This document shows positions 36,601 through 47,197 of a stretch of DNA of 64,000 nucleotides, in pieces. The translations under genes were made by a program, and so were the position numbers. Origin of the DNA: Cheiracanthium punctorium (lineage: Eukaryota; Arthropoda; Arachnida; Araneae; Cheiracanthiidae). Positions within the stretch are counted from its first letter, which is position 1, and every line of letters begins with the position of its first letter. A model generated the notes under the pieces. The model was given only the letters and a program-made list of their open reading frames with translations, made no database searches and was not told the origin of the DNA. The stretch spans positions 328,501-392,500 of the forward strand of contig JAWZYV010001796.1 in NCBI GenBank assembly GCA_038373885.1, read 5' to 3'.

Positions 36601-39600
36601 ATAGAAATCTATTCTTCGTGACTGGCAAGTCAACGTCAGAGTTTGGTGTTCCCAGAGCGGGACCACTGCGCGTTTAAAGGTTAAGATTTTCGGATTTGAG
36701 TCTTTCTCTCGCTCGTTGCAATTTGCAGTCCCAATTCCGCTCCAACGGGGACGGTATCACTCGATGTGAACATTGATGTATTGACTAAATCGGGAACTGA
36801 AAGGGTCCGATTTTCCAGCAACGGAAGAGTAGAAACTCGTTGCATTTAATCGGAACAAATGCAATCGTCGGTGTAAATAGTAATGTTATGTCTGCGCAAA
36901 CATTTGGGGCTACTTCACGATTATTGGCAAAAAAAATAATTGAGGAAGGTGACCTTACTTGGCTTGTAAGCTAAATTACCTTAAAAAAACACTGTCTCCG
37001 CTTCGATTTACTTGAAAGTATCCAAGGATTAGTGTTCCGCATACGGTGAAATATTTTCTACCTTGAAAGCTTATTAAAAGCGGACTTTTCTCTAGAATTA
37101 AACGATTACCTGGTATTAAAGGTAACCGCTTTTTAACTATCGAAATCTGAAAGTTAATGTGCTTCCAGTATTTTAAACTGCTCAAATTAATATTAAATCA
37201 AACTGTGTATTTTAATCTTTAATTTTAATTAGCTTCAATTCTATTCGATATTTAGATTGCTGTACAAATATATCACCGTCACAACCAATCAGTTCTACCT
37301 GCGAGATAAGACCAACCTAGGGACTAAAACAACTATTCTTGAAAAGATGTTATTTCAAGAAATGATGTCTAAGCCTTCCGTCATGGCTGCAGTAGCTGAT
37401 ATTATCATGGCTGGAATAGACACGGTAAGACGAAATTCATAGCGTTTATAAACAAATTTAAAGGAGGAAACTATTTCCTTTCTATGCATAATTCTATTTT
37501 ACACAAATCGCTCGGTATTAACCATATTTAGTAAAAGTGCACATGATCCGATGCCTTTCACTTCCTTAAAACATGGTTTGCAGTATAGCCTTGGGTGGCA
37601 AGATGAAACATTAATTTAGCAGATCGATGCTTTTGTCACCATGGACACAAACTGCAATACCCCCACCAATATCTTAAAGTATAAGGATAAGATTCGTAAG
37701 CATTCTTAACCTAAATTTTAAAACGTTGAACTATAACTATCAGGTGTTCTTTACAAACATCCTAGTACATGAACCACGGTTTCAATGCTTGTATTTGTCA
37801 ACAGGGCCTCGGAGAAAAATTTTATAAGGCATGCCGAAAATGTTCCCAGCCCCTTTCATAAAGCACAAAAGTTTCGAAAAAACAGGATGGACGGAAGGAT
37901 TTTTTGATAAAACTGCTCTTTTTAATGATTTTCATGTAACATGCTAAAAGGAAAGAGTGGGAGGGAAGTTTATCTTATATGTAATGGTACTTTTAATTAA
38001 TGTTCGAAGGTTGAAAAATAGTAATATTTAAATGGTAAACTTAACATTTCTGCCATCTAAATCATTCTAGAATTATGTATTCATAATTTACGAGCCATTT
38101 AATTTGCAATTTGACAAATTAAGTTTGGTAATATTCTAGTTTTAAATAAACGTAAGTGGAACAGGCTACTCGGCTGATAAAAATTGTCCGTTTCTAGGCC
38201 TGGTTGTTCAAATAAGATTCTCTGGGATTTAACTTTAGACGGACTACTTAAATGTTACAATACTTTCCAAGCTTGGAATTTTCCTCGGAAGAACCTAAAT
38301 TCAAAGTAACGTACCTGCAGTTCAGGTGAAATAAATTGCTAATGTGATATAGGGTCACTCCATGGTGACTGACATTACAATTTTACTAAATTTGTAACCT
38401 TTGAAATTCACCAGTGGCTTGAAGTATATTTATATTTAAAATTTATAAAGAGTATCACAAATAAGTACTATACCGTTATGCTTTCTCAATATAAAATATC
38501 TTCTCTTTTTAAATAAAAGGAAATCAAAAAACGCGACTGATGTTACACAGGTGTAACATCGGTCACGTTTTTAGATTTCCTTTAAAGATTTTTTTTATAT
38601 TGAGAATGGATAACAGTATAGTACTTATTTATGATACTCTTGATAAATTTGAAATGTATATTTCAAGCCACTGTTGAATTTCAAATGTTACAAATATAGT
38701 AAAATTGTAACGTCAGTCACCATGGAGTGACCCTATAACGTTAATTATGCCTTGGAAAAATCGTTTGGTTTATCGCTTAAAATTACATTGACTAAATATC
38801 CCGAGGAGACTATCCTGGTAAGTTTTTTAATCTAATCTTCCTCGGATAAATGCTGCAACAAGGATAGTTTAATTTCAAATGGTTAGTTAACTGTTTGAAA
38901 GCTATGCAGAGCTATTGCGCTTTTGGAATGTACACCCTCCAAAAGAAGCAAGAGAAATTTCCAAAGTTGGTTTCGTATATTAAAAGTTATTTATCATAGA
39001 ATATGAGTTAGGCTATTTATAAATGACTTTCCATATTTCTATTAAGTTGTGCGTTTTTCAAACTCCATTATTCGCAAATCTAAAAGGGGAAATTTCTCTT
39101 GCTCTAATACTTTTATTGGAGGGTGTATGAGCATTTTGATGGATAGCAGTCAAACGTTTAAAAGTAGTTGTTCCAGAGTAACTTGAGAACTGACATTAAA
39201 GAATTTGGTAACACGCACAATAGTGCTAGTAATTCAAAGGGAGTTCTTGAAAAGTATAAATGTAAAACTTTCTACACTTGGCTTAAAGAACGAAGAGTTC
39301 GGCGCAATCCTGCTTGTTGCTAAAACGTCCATGACTCAATTTGGTAAAGCTACAGTTCAAATATGCTAAGTTTTGCATCTACACCCTTCGCTTGTGTTCT
39401 GAAATAAACTTCCGATGGTCAACAAATTTTGCACAAAACACCCGTTTAATACTAATCTTTTAAATGGTCTTTTTAGATTCGCACTTGACCAAAAATTTTT
39501 TCTTTAAGACTTCTCACGCTGCAGGCTACTTCCTGTATAACTTGGCGAAGAACCCTGATAAACAGCAATTGCTCTATGAAGAACTATTGAGAAGCTTCCC

Positions 39601-42600
39601 AGGCGAAGAGAAGACTACAATTAAGCAAATTGACTATTTTAATTGGTGCATGTGGGAGTCTATGAGGTAAGTGGTTTTCAGAAAACGTAGGCAATGGATG
39701 AAAAGCAGCATTAGGAGTAGTGACCGAATTAAACTGAACTCTTGAATTTCTCTCCTAGATTGCTGCCGGTGGTCAGAGGAAACATGAGAATCCTTAAGCG
39801 TGATGCTGTGCTGCTGGGATACAGAATACCTGCAGGAGTAAGTTGCAAATTATTTGGAACTTCTAATTTTTGTCTTAATTTGGGTACAGAACATTTTCTT
39901 GACTAGCTTTATGTAGTACAAAGTTGCATAAAGTAAACTTGTTTGCGTTGCAAGGGCGGATTAAAGGGGGGGCGTAGGGGGCGATCGCCCCTTCCGAGAA
40001 GAAATTAATGTAAAAAATACTATTTTACTTCCATAAAATGGATGTATATATCAATCTTCTAACTAACCGCCCCATCGACACTGCCCCCTCCGACAAACTT
40101 GCAATAATCCGCCACTGTTGCGTTGTAGCTTTTATTAAACGGAATCGCCTATGCTAATACAGCAGTTGCGCATGTTATTGCATGCACGTCAAAACCGCTT
40201 TTGAGTAAGTACACTGGTTCAGATTCGTAGATGGGAAGTGGCTAATTTTAGGATGGTCAATCGGATTTGGCCTTTTCAACTTTTAATTTGCTGAATGTGA
40301 AGTTATGATCCGTATTTCAAATGGCCAGTCTTGAAAGCTCGTATATTTATATAAAAGTCCAAACAGTTGCAGAAATGCATATCTTGACTAGACTAATGTC
40401 TGGTTTAGAAATTGCGAACGTTTCAGGTAGAAATTTTCAATGAGCTGTAACAATAGCGTTTTGGTCACTAATTGCGAACTACCTTGAAGGGAGCAACGTA
40501 ACGTAAAAATTCCTGAATTTCGCTAATGAACTAATGCCCTCATCGGGTTAGTCGAGTGAAATCCCTTTTTGAAATTGGAAAGCCCCAAAATACACTTTTT
40601 AATGCTAGTTGACTTAAACTGGTAATGCTGAACTTTATTTTCTTGTATGAAAGAATCATCCCTATAATCGCTTGTATATTGCAGGCTAAAATCGACATTA
40701 TGAAGCCTTGGCCAGTGCCAAGCTTGAATATCCTTTCTACATTGACTAGCGTATTCAGTTGAATCCTTCACTAAACATTCCTAAGGGACGGAATTGGGGT
40801 CTACAGTTCCAGATGGGCTATTTACGTCTTTAGATTTATTGTAGAATTTTTGTCATAAAACCTTATAGCCCTTCGCGAAATCGTGTATCGCCAGTGGGTG
40901 TACTATTGAAAATATTTTAGTCTATGAAAATTCAAATAGCATATCTCTTAATATTTCAGACCGCAGTTCTAAGTGTTCAACAAGTTTTCACAAGAGACGA
41001 GAGGTTCTACGACAATCCAGACAAATACATGCCAGAAAGGTACGCAGATGAACGGATGGTAGATCGTGCAAATCCTTTTGGACTAGGAAAAAGAAGCTGC
41101 CTTGGAGAACGAATAGCGATCATGGAGATCTTTGCAGTCGTTGTTGAGGTAATTAAACATGTGTAATTGGCTATCTGAAAGATAGCGAAGTGCCCTTCGG
41201 GGCTTCTCATGGAAGTATAATCTCGTTATGAAACGGTCTTCGGATCAAGTTTTTCAACGGCCTTTAACTTTAAAAGCTATAGATACCGTTCACAATTTTG
41301 TAGAACCCACACTTAGAAGGCGTCGATAATTTTGAGCGATTCATGTGACTAATTATCCTCCATAAATGTGGTTCTTGTACGATCGTTAAAACTTTTAAAA
41401 TGTTCTAACTCGCTCAGGAAATGCATCAAAACAGTTCTTAACCACAAATAAGATCGGATTATTTAACTTTCGCATAAATTTTAAAGCATCTTGTTAATCA
41501 ACAAACATGACTTGCAGCAAATGGATAAACTTATCTTAAATGCACTGAAGTTACCATACGAAGAATAAATTCTTAAACCAACATGACGATGAACATGGTA
41601 ATAACAGTACAGCATTTAAGCTAATTTTTTAGCCAGGGGAATAGTCTATACAATTCGCAAAGCTTGTGTAAAATTAACGTTTCTATTGCACATGCGAGAA
41701 CATTAAAATCTGAACACCTTAAATGCGTATTGTGCATTCAGCTTAATGCCTGCCAACATTGCTTCGAACAGCTGCTCATAACTTTCCCTAGTAAACTAAG
41801 TTGTCTGGTTTAACTCGGGGTCTGAAGAATTTAACACATAGCTCGGCGCCGGTTGTCGGGGACATGCGGTAAACTTTCAGTTTGGGCAGTGTTGGTCACC
41901 AAGACAATCGATATTGCAGCTGAGAAAGTAATTCGGATAAAATTAAAACGCCGAGGAAAGAATTTGCATTTATCTGAACGCTACTTGGTCAAACTTGAGG
42001 ATCTTGCGTCTGAGTAGACTTTAGTTTTATTTATCCACATCACCCTTTTTTTAAATGAACAACTTAATAGAGCAAGAGCCCGCGGCCGCCAGACCTTCGT
42101 CATAGTATAAAAGCTGAAACTTTCTCTGCTCATATTCCCCAATAGAGGTAGGAACCATCGGCCACTAAAGTTTGGAGGATCGTGGCTTTGGCAGGTAACA
42201 GGTGGAAAAGGTGTATAAAATTGCAGAAAACTTTCGTCATTTCATAAAGTTTAATTATTTTTGTTCTTCTTCGCAGTACTAGAAATCGCTTTATCCCTTG
42301 CCAGACACTTTTCCATCGTGGCAAATCTCCGCCAGACAACCTCAGTCATGGAAAACGTGATTCTATTACGAGCGCGCTGCAGCATCGTAAGAAAGTTCAG
42401 AAGTAGCAGTATAAAATGGGCTTGGCACTTTGTGACAGCTTGACGTACTTCGTCGCGAGAGTTTACGAACACAACAGTTTTCCATGACTTTCAGGTTGTC
42501 TGGCGGGGTTTGCCACGATGAAAATGTCTGGCAAGGGATAAAGCGGTTTCTAATACTGCGAAGAACCTATAAAAAAATGACGCTTTATGAAATGACGAAA

Positions 42601-43127
42601 ATAGTCTGCGATTTTATACACCTTTGCCACCTGTTACCTGCCAAAGCCACAGTCATCCTACCAGAGTAGTCATCCTATCCTATCATCCCCACTGTAGGTA
42701 CTACAGGAGTAGTCATCCTGTAGTACCTACAGTCATCCTGCCAAAGCCAAAGTACACAGTCATCCAAAGCCACAGTCCTGGTTCCTACCTCTGTTGGGGG
42801 GGTATGCACAGAGAAAGTTTCAGCTTTTATACTACGACGAAGGTCTGGCGGTCGCTGGCTCTTGGACTATAAGGTTGGATTGCAATTTCACCCAACTGAA
42901 CGGAATCTACAAAAAACATCGGTGTCTCACTAAACGTGTTCATGGATGTCGTCTTGAAGTGCATTAATTATATAGTATTGTCAATGTGTGCTCATACAAA
43001 GGTTCTCTTTCAGGTTCTGCGAAACTTCAGACTAGAGTATAATCATGAAGACATAAAGTTCGTGACAAGACTAGTAAATATTCCAGACAGGAAAATAAGA
43101 ATGAAATTCTACGACAGACATGACTGA
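30247..43127 (+). CDS. Mitochondrial-clan cytochrome P450, nine coding exons
   Basis: Joined exons 30247-30610, 31348-31582, 33421-33605, 35854-36064, 37256-37424, 39509-39666, 39759-39837, 40960-41148 and 43014-43127 give 1704 nt, 567 residues plus stop; every intron is GT-AG and phases agree at each junction. Seen: a basic N-terminus, the proline-rich hinge (PYSAIPEIP, about 98-106), helix C W205xxxR209, KWALES near 257-262 followed by DARLGCL, I-helix AGIDTTS (384-390), K-helix E438SMR441, PERY (492-495) and haem loop FGLGKRSCLG with Cys514. Known: this set is typical of mitochondrial P450s, which hydroxylate lipophilic substrates at the inner membrane using adrenodoxin. KWALES/RLGCL resembles the CYP12/CYP49/CYP301 group more than the ecdysteroid CYP302/314/315 enzymes; that is inference. 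Odd: residues after the haem Cys read LGERIAI where mitochondrial P450s usually have xGRRxAE. The true start may be Met34 (30346), giving 534 residues. No frameshift or stop is present, so it looks functional. Confidence 0.93.
31348..31582 (+). CDS. P450 exon 2 (residues 122-200)
   Basis: Acceptor tttgcag|gag; donor at|gtacgt. Completes a Gly codon with the last base of exon 1. Contains helix A/B residues and the GRYPER segment common to mitochondrial P450s, ending in GLVAM with the Met codon split across intron 2. Confidence 0.92.
31618..32203 (+). mobile_element. TTAA-flanked (piggyBac-like) MITE in P450 intron 2
   Basis: Ends are TTAACCCGTAAGC and GCTTACGGGTTAA, so the TTAA target duplication is intact on both sides. 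Just inside each end sits a GGGGTAAATCTTACCCC-like palindrome. It starts 36 bp after the exon 2 donor. A second copy in reverse orientation lies at 45794-46390. Confidence 0.85.
33421..33605 (+). CDS. P450 exon 3 (residues 200-262; helix C WxxxR)
   Basis: Acceptor taattttcag|g; donor t|gtaagt. Carries QGEDWEEFR, the helix C Trp/Arg pair that contacts a haem propionate in this family, and ends within KWALES. Confidence 0.93.
34125..34700 (+). mobile_element. Decayed copy of the TTAAGGGG element, P450 intron 3
   Basis: Begins TTAAGGGGGTGGTGGGC, then shares the AATATTCTACG block with the copy at 34953. No right terminus was recognised; the right boundary is approximate. Confidence 0.45.
34953..35768 (+). 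mobile_element. TTAA-flanked element copy in P450 intron 3
   Basis: Ends TTAAAGGGATGGTGGAC and GTCCATCCCCTTAA. It aligns along its length with 21369-22502 but lacks about 330 bp present there. No coding capacity. Confidence 0.8.
35854..36064 (+). CDS. P450 exon 4 (residues 262-332)
   Basis: Acceptor attggtag|ct was chosen because it alone completes the Ser codon of KWALES in frame; donor ga|gtaagt. Encodes DARLGCLNP and the following F/G-region segment. The polypyrimidine tract of this acceptor is weak, and a TTAA element ends only about 85 bp upstream. Confidence 0.88.
36215..36463. repeat. Spacer-free 249-bp palindrome in P450 intron 4
   Basis: Arms 36215-36337 and 36338-36463 meet at GGCTGTGCC/GGGCACAGCC with no loop. 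The outer ends are CCCAATGCTG and CAGCATTGGG. The arms differ by several substitutions and small indels, so it is not a simple assembly fold-back. A transcript would form a hairpin of about 120 bp. Probably a foldback transposon; no clear target duplication seen. Confidence 0.85.
37256..37424 (+). CDS. P450 exon 5 (residues 332-388; I-helix)
   Basis: Acceptor gatatttag|a; donor acg|gtaaga, phase 0. Ends with MAGIDT, the first half of the I-helix oxygen-activation motif completed as AGIDTTS by exon 6. Confidence 0.93.
38352..38733. mobile_element. Fully palindromic MITE, TA-flanked, P450 intron 5
   Basis: Left TATAGGGTCACTCCATGG and right CCATGGAGTGACCCTATA; the match runs through to the centre at GTTACACAGGTGTAAC. 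TATA lies on both sides, as expected of a Tc1/mariner-type target duplication. The 382-bp length is almost all stem. Confidence 0.85.
38933..39125. mobile_element. 193-bp TA-flanked MITE in P450 intron 5
   Basis: Inverted ends TACACCCTCCAAAAG and TTGGAGGGTGTA; the match extends through gcaagagaaatttcc and ggaaatttctcttgc. TA on both sides. Confidence 0.75.
39509..39666 (+). CDS. P450 exon 6 (residues 389-441; K-helix ExxR)
   Basis: Acceptor tttctttaag|act; donor ag|gtaagt. Encodes TSHAAGYFLYNLAKNP and ends in ESMR, the K-helix ExxR motif, with its Arg codon split across the short 92-bp intron 6. Confidence 0.93.
39759..39837 (+). CDS. P450 exon 7 (residues 441-467)
   Basis: Acceptor tctcctag|a; donor gga|gtaagt, phase 0. 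Encodes LLPVVRGNMR and LLGYRIPAG, the beta-1 strand region that follows ExxR in mitochondrial P450s. Confidence 0.93.
39951..40117. mobile_element. 167-bp hAT MITE in P450 intron 7
   Basis: Inverted ends CAAGGGCGGATTA and TAATCCGCCACTG are flanked by a perfect 8-bp duplication TTGCGTTG (39943-39950 and 40118-40125). An 8-bp target duplication and CA...TG ends identify the hAT superfamily. Confidence 0.9.
40960..41148 (+). CDS. P450 exon 8 (residues 468-530; haem-binding loop)
   Basis: Acceptor atatttcag|acc; donor gag|gtaatt. Carries PERY of the meander and FGLGKRSCLG with the axial haem ligand Cys514. The PERY-to-haem spacing is short (12 residues). The residue pair after CLG is Glu-Arg rather than the usual Arg-Arg. 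Confidence 0.94.
42073..42864. repeat. 0.8-kb long inverted repeat in P450 intron 8
   Basis: The left arm from CAAGAGCC (42073) to about 42350 is repeated inverted from about 42478 to 42864, with a unique centre of about 130 bp. The right arm is longer because it holds an insert of short repeats of AGTCATCCT at 42652-42775. Arms are near-identical, so the insertion is young. It ends 150 bp before the last coding exon. Likely a foldback transposon. Confidence 0.85.
43014..43127 (+). CDS. P450 exon 9 (residues 531-567 and stop)
   Basis: Acceptor tctctttcag|gtt. Encodes VLRNFRLEY and the C-terminal LVNIPDRKIRMKF segment, matching the usual beta-3/beta-4 end of mitochondrial P450s. TGA stop at 43125-43127. 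Confidence 0.93.
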   Translation, partial: VLRNFRLEYNHEDIKFVTRLVNIPDRKIRMKFYDRHD

Positions 43128-43202
43128 CAAACGAAAATTCAATGTGTTTAAATTCAATAACTTGTTTAATTTGTAGTTGATGTTCGATCCTTCAACATTT
43201 TT

Positions 43203-43208
43203 AATAAA
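43203..43208 (+). terminator. Polyadenylation signal of the P450 gene
   Basis: AATAAA lies 76 bp after the stop codon, and a T-rich downstream stretch follows at about 43270-43300. This predicts a short 3' UTR ending near 43225. Confidence 0.6.
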
Positions 43209-44048
43209 TTTTTTACTAGCTCAATATTGAGTACTGAATTTCTTCAAGAAATATTTAGAACCCACAAAGCTGTGTTTGAGTAATTTTTTAATCTTATGTA
43301 ACAATTTGATTTAAATATTTAGTGCAGCTGGACGTATTGCCAATTACTGCCGTAATTGGCTTTAAGATTCTGGAGGAAGGCTTCTAAAAGCTCCAAATCA
43401 ACGGCTTCCCACCTGGTAATTACTTTAAGCAAGTAATTGAAAGTTTATATGCTTAAACAGTTAAAGCTAAATCTGTTAGCTAAACTATTTTATATAAAGC
43501 TAGATTGAAAGGAGTCGCCTGTATACTGCGTAAAAGTATTGAATGTCATGAAGATGGTTCAAAATGCAAACTTAGTTTTCGACAACTGTAAAACATTCTT
43601 GGTTTGGTCTATAATACAATAGCCTATTTGCAGCAATCTTTTGCCAAGCTTTGATTTTCACAAGAAAAACGCAATTATCCATACAATAGCGTGTTAACTT
43701 TGGGACATGCTCTATTAATCATTGAAGCGGTCAGTGTAATCTGAAAAACCTTAAAGTGGTGAAAACATGATAAACTTAATTTGGAAGTTTCTTTTAAGCT
43801 TGTACTCTACCAATTTGGAATTTTTTGGTCTGGGGTAAAATGTGCCCCATGCATTAATGGGAAAGATACAAAATTAGTTATTCTCGCTTCAGAAATATGA
43901 AGAGCAATGGATGCCGACTTGTACCAATTTTCAATAGCATCGATGCAAATTTAAACATGACAAAGTAGTGTGCAGTACTCGATGTGTAGATGTAATTCTG
44001 CTGAATAACGGGAATAAAAGGCAAGTGGGCCTTTTCATTCCTGTAGAT
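43209..44048. other. Downstream flank of the P450
   Basis: No gene recognised. GCCAATTACTGCCGTAATTGGC at about 43337 forms a short hairpin. Confidence 0.35.
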
Positions 44049-44195
44049 CAGTGGCGTAACCAAGAGTCATTGGGGTTATGACCCCCTATCCCCATTTTTC
44101 CCATACAAAATGAGTGTTCTTCACTCCCTTATCACACCTATACATAAGAGTTACAGTAGTCTTACTCCTTTTAAAAATTTCTGGCCATGCCACTG
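44049..44195 (-). mobile_element. hAT MITE, CAGTGGCG family, 147 bp
   Basis: Ends CAGTGGCGTAACCA and TGGCCATGCCACTG. Flanks CTGTAGAT (44041-44048) and CTGTAGCT (44196-44203) match at 7 of 8 positions. Reverse orientation relative to 8182-8365 and 47198-47361. Confidence 0.88.
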
Positions 44196-44203
44196 CTGTA
44201 GCT

Positions 44204-45181
44204 GCCCATGATATTCTAAGGGCACTTCATCGTTAAGTTACTTTAAATCCCCTGATTACAGGGTAATCATTCTAGCCAACTGGATCATTTGAATGTCACA
44301 CTTTTCACAAAACTTGTTGCCTTTTGAGTATTAACCCTCCAATGCCCATTGTAGGCAGTTGCAATGTAAATTATGTTGAAAATGTATTCTTTTGAAGTCG
44401 GATAACGTAAGATTTCAGGATTTTAAAATTGTATAGTCTTTTTAATGGTGCTACTGCAACTTTAGAAATTTACACATTATAAATGGAACCCTTTTAAAAA
44501 ATTGTGCTTTCTCGTTGGCTGCAAAATACATTAATTGGAAATTTTCCTTCATATTGAAATAGTGGGCGAGAACTTATTATTGGGACCATGTTTTCTTTGC
44601 AGACTTCATTCATGTTGCTTCTAAAACAATCGGGATCCATTAATGCTGACATTTGTTAACCCAAAGTACTGTAGTTAAAGTTAGAATTAATATTTAACTT
44701 CAAAATTACATTTCAAAACTTTTTCTGCGAAAGGAGTTTAAAGGATTTTAGCATATATGGTTCCCACGGCCATCAACGTTAGGAAAGCTCCTGGCAGCCA
44801 CTCTGCATTAGACAAGTTTTGGGCAGCTGTAAGTCTTAATCCCTGAATTGGAAAGTTCTTTGAATTTGTACAAAAATTTAAGGGCTCCACAAGGAACGTT
44901 TCTTAACTTGTATTAATGTCGTGTTTAAACATTCGAATGTAGTATTTCTTAACATTCTGAATTATAGATGGCATGTCTTAAAGGAAATTCCAGGAAAATG
45001 TTTCATGTAAGCAATTTCCAAATCATTAGAGAAAATACAGGCATCGGAATAGGATGAGGCATGTGCTCAGACTTGTAGGTACCTTGTAACATTTCAAACT
45101 AAGACTATTCCAAATCTTAATTTCTTATGAAAGTAGTTACTTTCAGACCCTGCACTCACAACTGGGTACAAATTACCTATA
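44204..45181. other. Intergenic, no gene seen
   Basis: AT-rich, unannotated. A 19-base direct repeat, gggtacaaattacctatac, occurs just before and at the start of the next element (about 45164 and 45185). Confidence 0.35.
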
Positions 45182-45626
45182 CAGGGTACAAATTACCTAT
45201 ACAAGTCTACAACTTTAAAAATTAATAGGCCTGCAGCAATAACAATGATACATATGTAACATAGGAAGTTGTGCAATTCTTCCTGCAGCGTTGGTTTGGC
45301 AGGGATGGGGCCCCATAGCATGGCCTCCCGACATCACTCCACTGGACTTTCTTTTGTGGATATGTAAAATGGTGCCGAACAGAAGTGAAGTCTCATTGAA
45401 CTGAAACAAGTTCCAAACAGCTGTGACTACTTTTGATGTTATCCTGCTGAAATGTTCCTGGATGACATATCTACTTGATTTGTAGCACAAAAGATCTCGT
45501 ATAGAAGTATAATCGTGTAGTAGAGAACACAAAGTTGATCTATGAATTGTTGTAATTATATTTGATGTGTGTAGAGGCCCATTTCCTTAACAAATTTTAA
45601 AAGTGTTAGACTTTCGGGGCACCCTG
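45182..45626 (+). mobile_element. Mariner-like element relic
   Basis: Bounded by TA CAGGGTAC and GGGGCACCCTG TA. Contains a transposase C-terminal remnant. The left boundary is less certain because only about 8 bp of inverted repeat are visible. Confidence 0.6.
45283..45535 (+). pseudogene. Broken mariner-type transposase C-terminus
   Basis: Frame at 45321 reads WPPDITPLDFLLW, the conserved segment after the second catalytic Asp in mariner-type DDE transposases (usually WPPRSPDLTPLDFFLW), with SPDL shortened. It is followed by two in-frame stops and then residues like those near the family's C-terminus. The upstream RWFGRDGAP is in another frame. Dead. Confidence 0.75.
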
Positions 45627-45793
45627 TATTACTGTACAAGATGGATGCCCCAATCCAGTAGCACACAATCGAGAAGCCTTCATTTGAACAGAGCACTAGC
45701 AATATTATCTTGCTTCATAGATGCCTGTGCTTTAAATGGTTGTGCATAGCAACTCACAAGAGGGTAAGTATTTCTAACTGACAATATGCTGAT

Positions 45794-46390
45794 TTAACCC
45801 GTAAGCTGGCCCGCTGGGGTAAATCTCGCCCCAGCGACATTTTTTTCCGTAAAATGGGAGAAATTTTTTGAGAACAAGTTTGCACCGTCTTCTACCTTTC
45901 AAGGTCTAGTTGGGGCGGGTGAAATAATGTCGTTTCTTTGTTATCCGGAAGGGAAGAAAATTCCACTTTGGGATTCAATACTCCCACGCGACTAACGTTT
46001 CATTACGTTGTTAACGTAAACTAAATATAAACAAAATGTAAATTAAATATAAATTGACGTTACACTATTTGTATGTATTGACAAAAGGCTTTTAAGTGAA
46101 ATTGATATCGTAATAATAAAGTAATGAGTGTTTTTAGGTATAAAGCATATAATATGAAATTTTCTTCTCAGAAAGCATGATATTTAAAGGAACTGCTAGA
46201 AAATCTAAAATATGAAAAGCACGATTTCCTCCCATGAAACGTAATAGAACTGACGTATTTTACGTTTAAGTCCACAAATTTGTTTTTCAAACTTTTTTTT
46301 GTCAAAAATATAAAGAAGACAAAATGGGGTAAGATTTACCCCACGCGAGTGCTTAAGTTACAAAAGTAGGCACGCCTGCTTACGGGTTAA
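45794..46390 (-). mobile_element. TTAA MITE, reverse copy of the intron 2 element
   Basis: TTAACCCGTAAGC to GCTTACGGGTTAA with TTAA on both sides. Aligns end to end with the reverse complement of 31618-32203, including both GGGGTAA...TTACCCC palindromes. Confidence 0.88.
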
Positions 46391-47197
46391 CTTGTTAGAA
46401 AATACATTTGGGATAATTTTGGAAAATCTTATCTCTTGCATTAAAAAAACTCATTTTGCCCATTGTGCATTCTGGACAACTTTTTCATTTTGTGCCTCAC
46501 TTTCTCTTCCTATTCATATTTAATGAAAAGTTCTGGGAATTAAAACAATTTAGTGGTTATTTGCTGCAGATATAGGTACATACAATCAGCCAAAAGAAAT
46601 TAAAGGAACATCAGATTACTGGTTTGTCAGGGATCATACAGATATTGCAAAGTAATTTTTTTTTCCACTCTAGCAATTTCCATTCAAATTCATGTGTAGT
46701 CCTGGATCATCTTTGTTTAAAGATATCTGAAATGTTTTCGATGAAAGGCTGAAATTTTGTGCAGTGCATCCTTGGTATATGGAGCGCATTTTACTCATTG
46801 GGAATTCTTTTGTAAAGGGGTAGTATAAAAACTTACAGGGCAGCTCTTAGAAAACTTTAGTCTTATTTTGAACTCCCCCCTCACAATTCACATTGATCAC
46901 TTATCTCCAATAACTAAAGCAAAGCCTGTCGGCACCTTTTCGTACATTTTTATTTGTAAATGGTAAGCATCGCTCATAAAAGATGCAAATATTTTACTCA
47001 AATTTTTAAGATTAATACATAATTCGGTGAATTTACTAAATTTTAATATTGGTGTTTTGCCCCCTACACCTTAAGTTATGGCGAGCAGTCAAAAAGGGCA
47101 TTTACTTTGAAGTGTAAAGGATAAAAGTTTATCGCTAAATGAATTTCAATTTGTACAGTTTCATGAAAAAGGCCGCTTTTTGTCTTTATTCAATCAT
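46391..47197. other. Intergenic, no gene seen
   Basis: No repeat or gene recognised in this AT-rich stretch. Confidence 0.35.

Noticed and set aside
36254..36677. Open frames at 36254-36466 (-) and 36327-36677 (+)
   Set aside because: They lie in the intron 4 palindrome; the similarity between them is due to the inverted arms.
42251..42669. Open frames inside intron 8 (CHFVTA / ITKCQAHF type peptides)
   Set aside because: Shadows of the long inverted repeat, present on both strands.
30247..43127. Assignment of the P450 to an ecdysone-synthesis gene (dib, sad or shd)
   Set aside because: KWALES/DARLGCL and the C-terminus fit the CYP12/49/301-type pattern better; without a phylogeny no symbol is justified.
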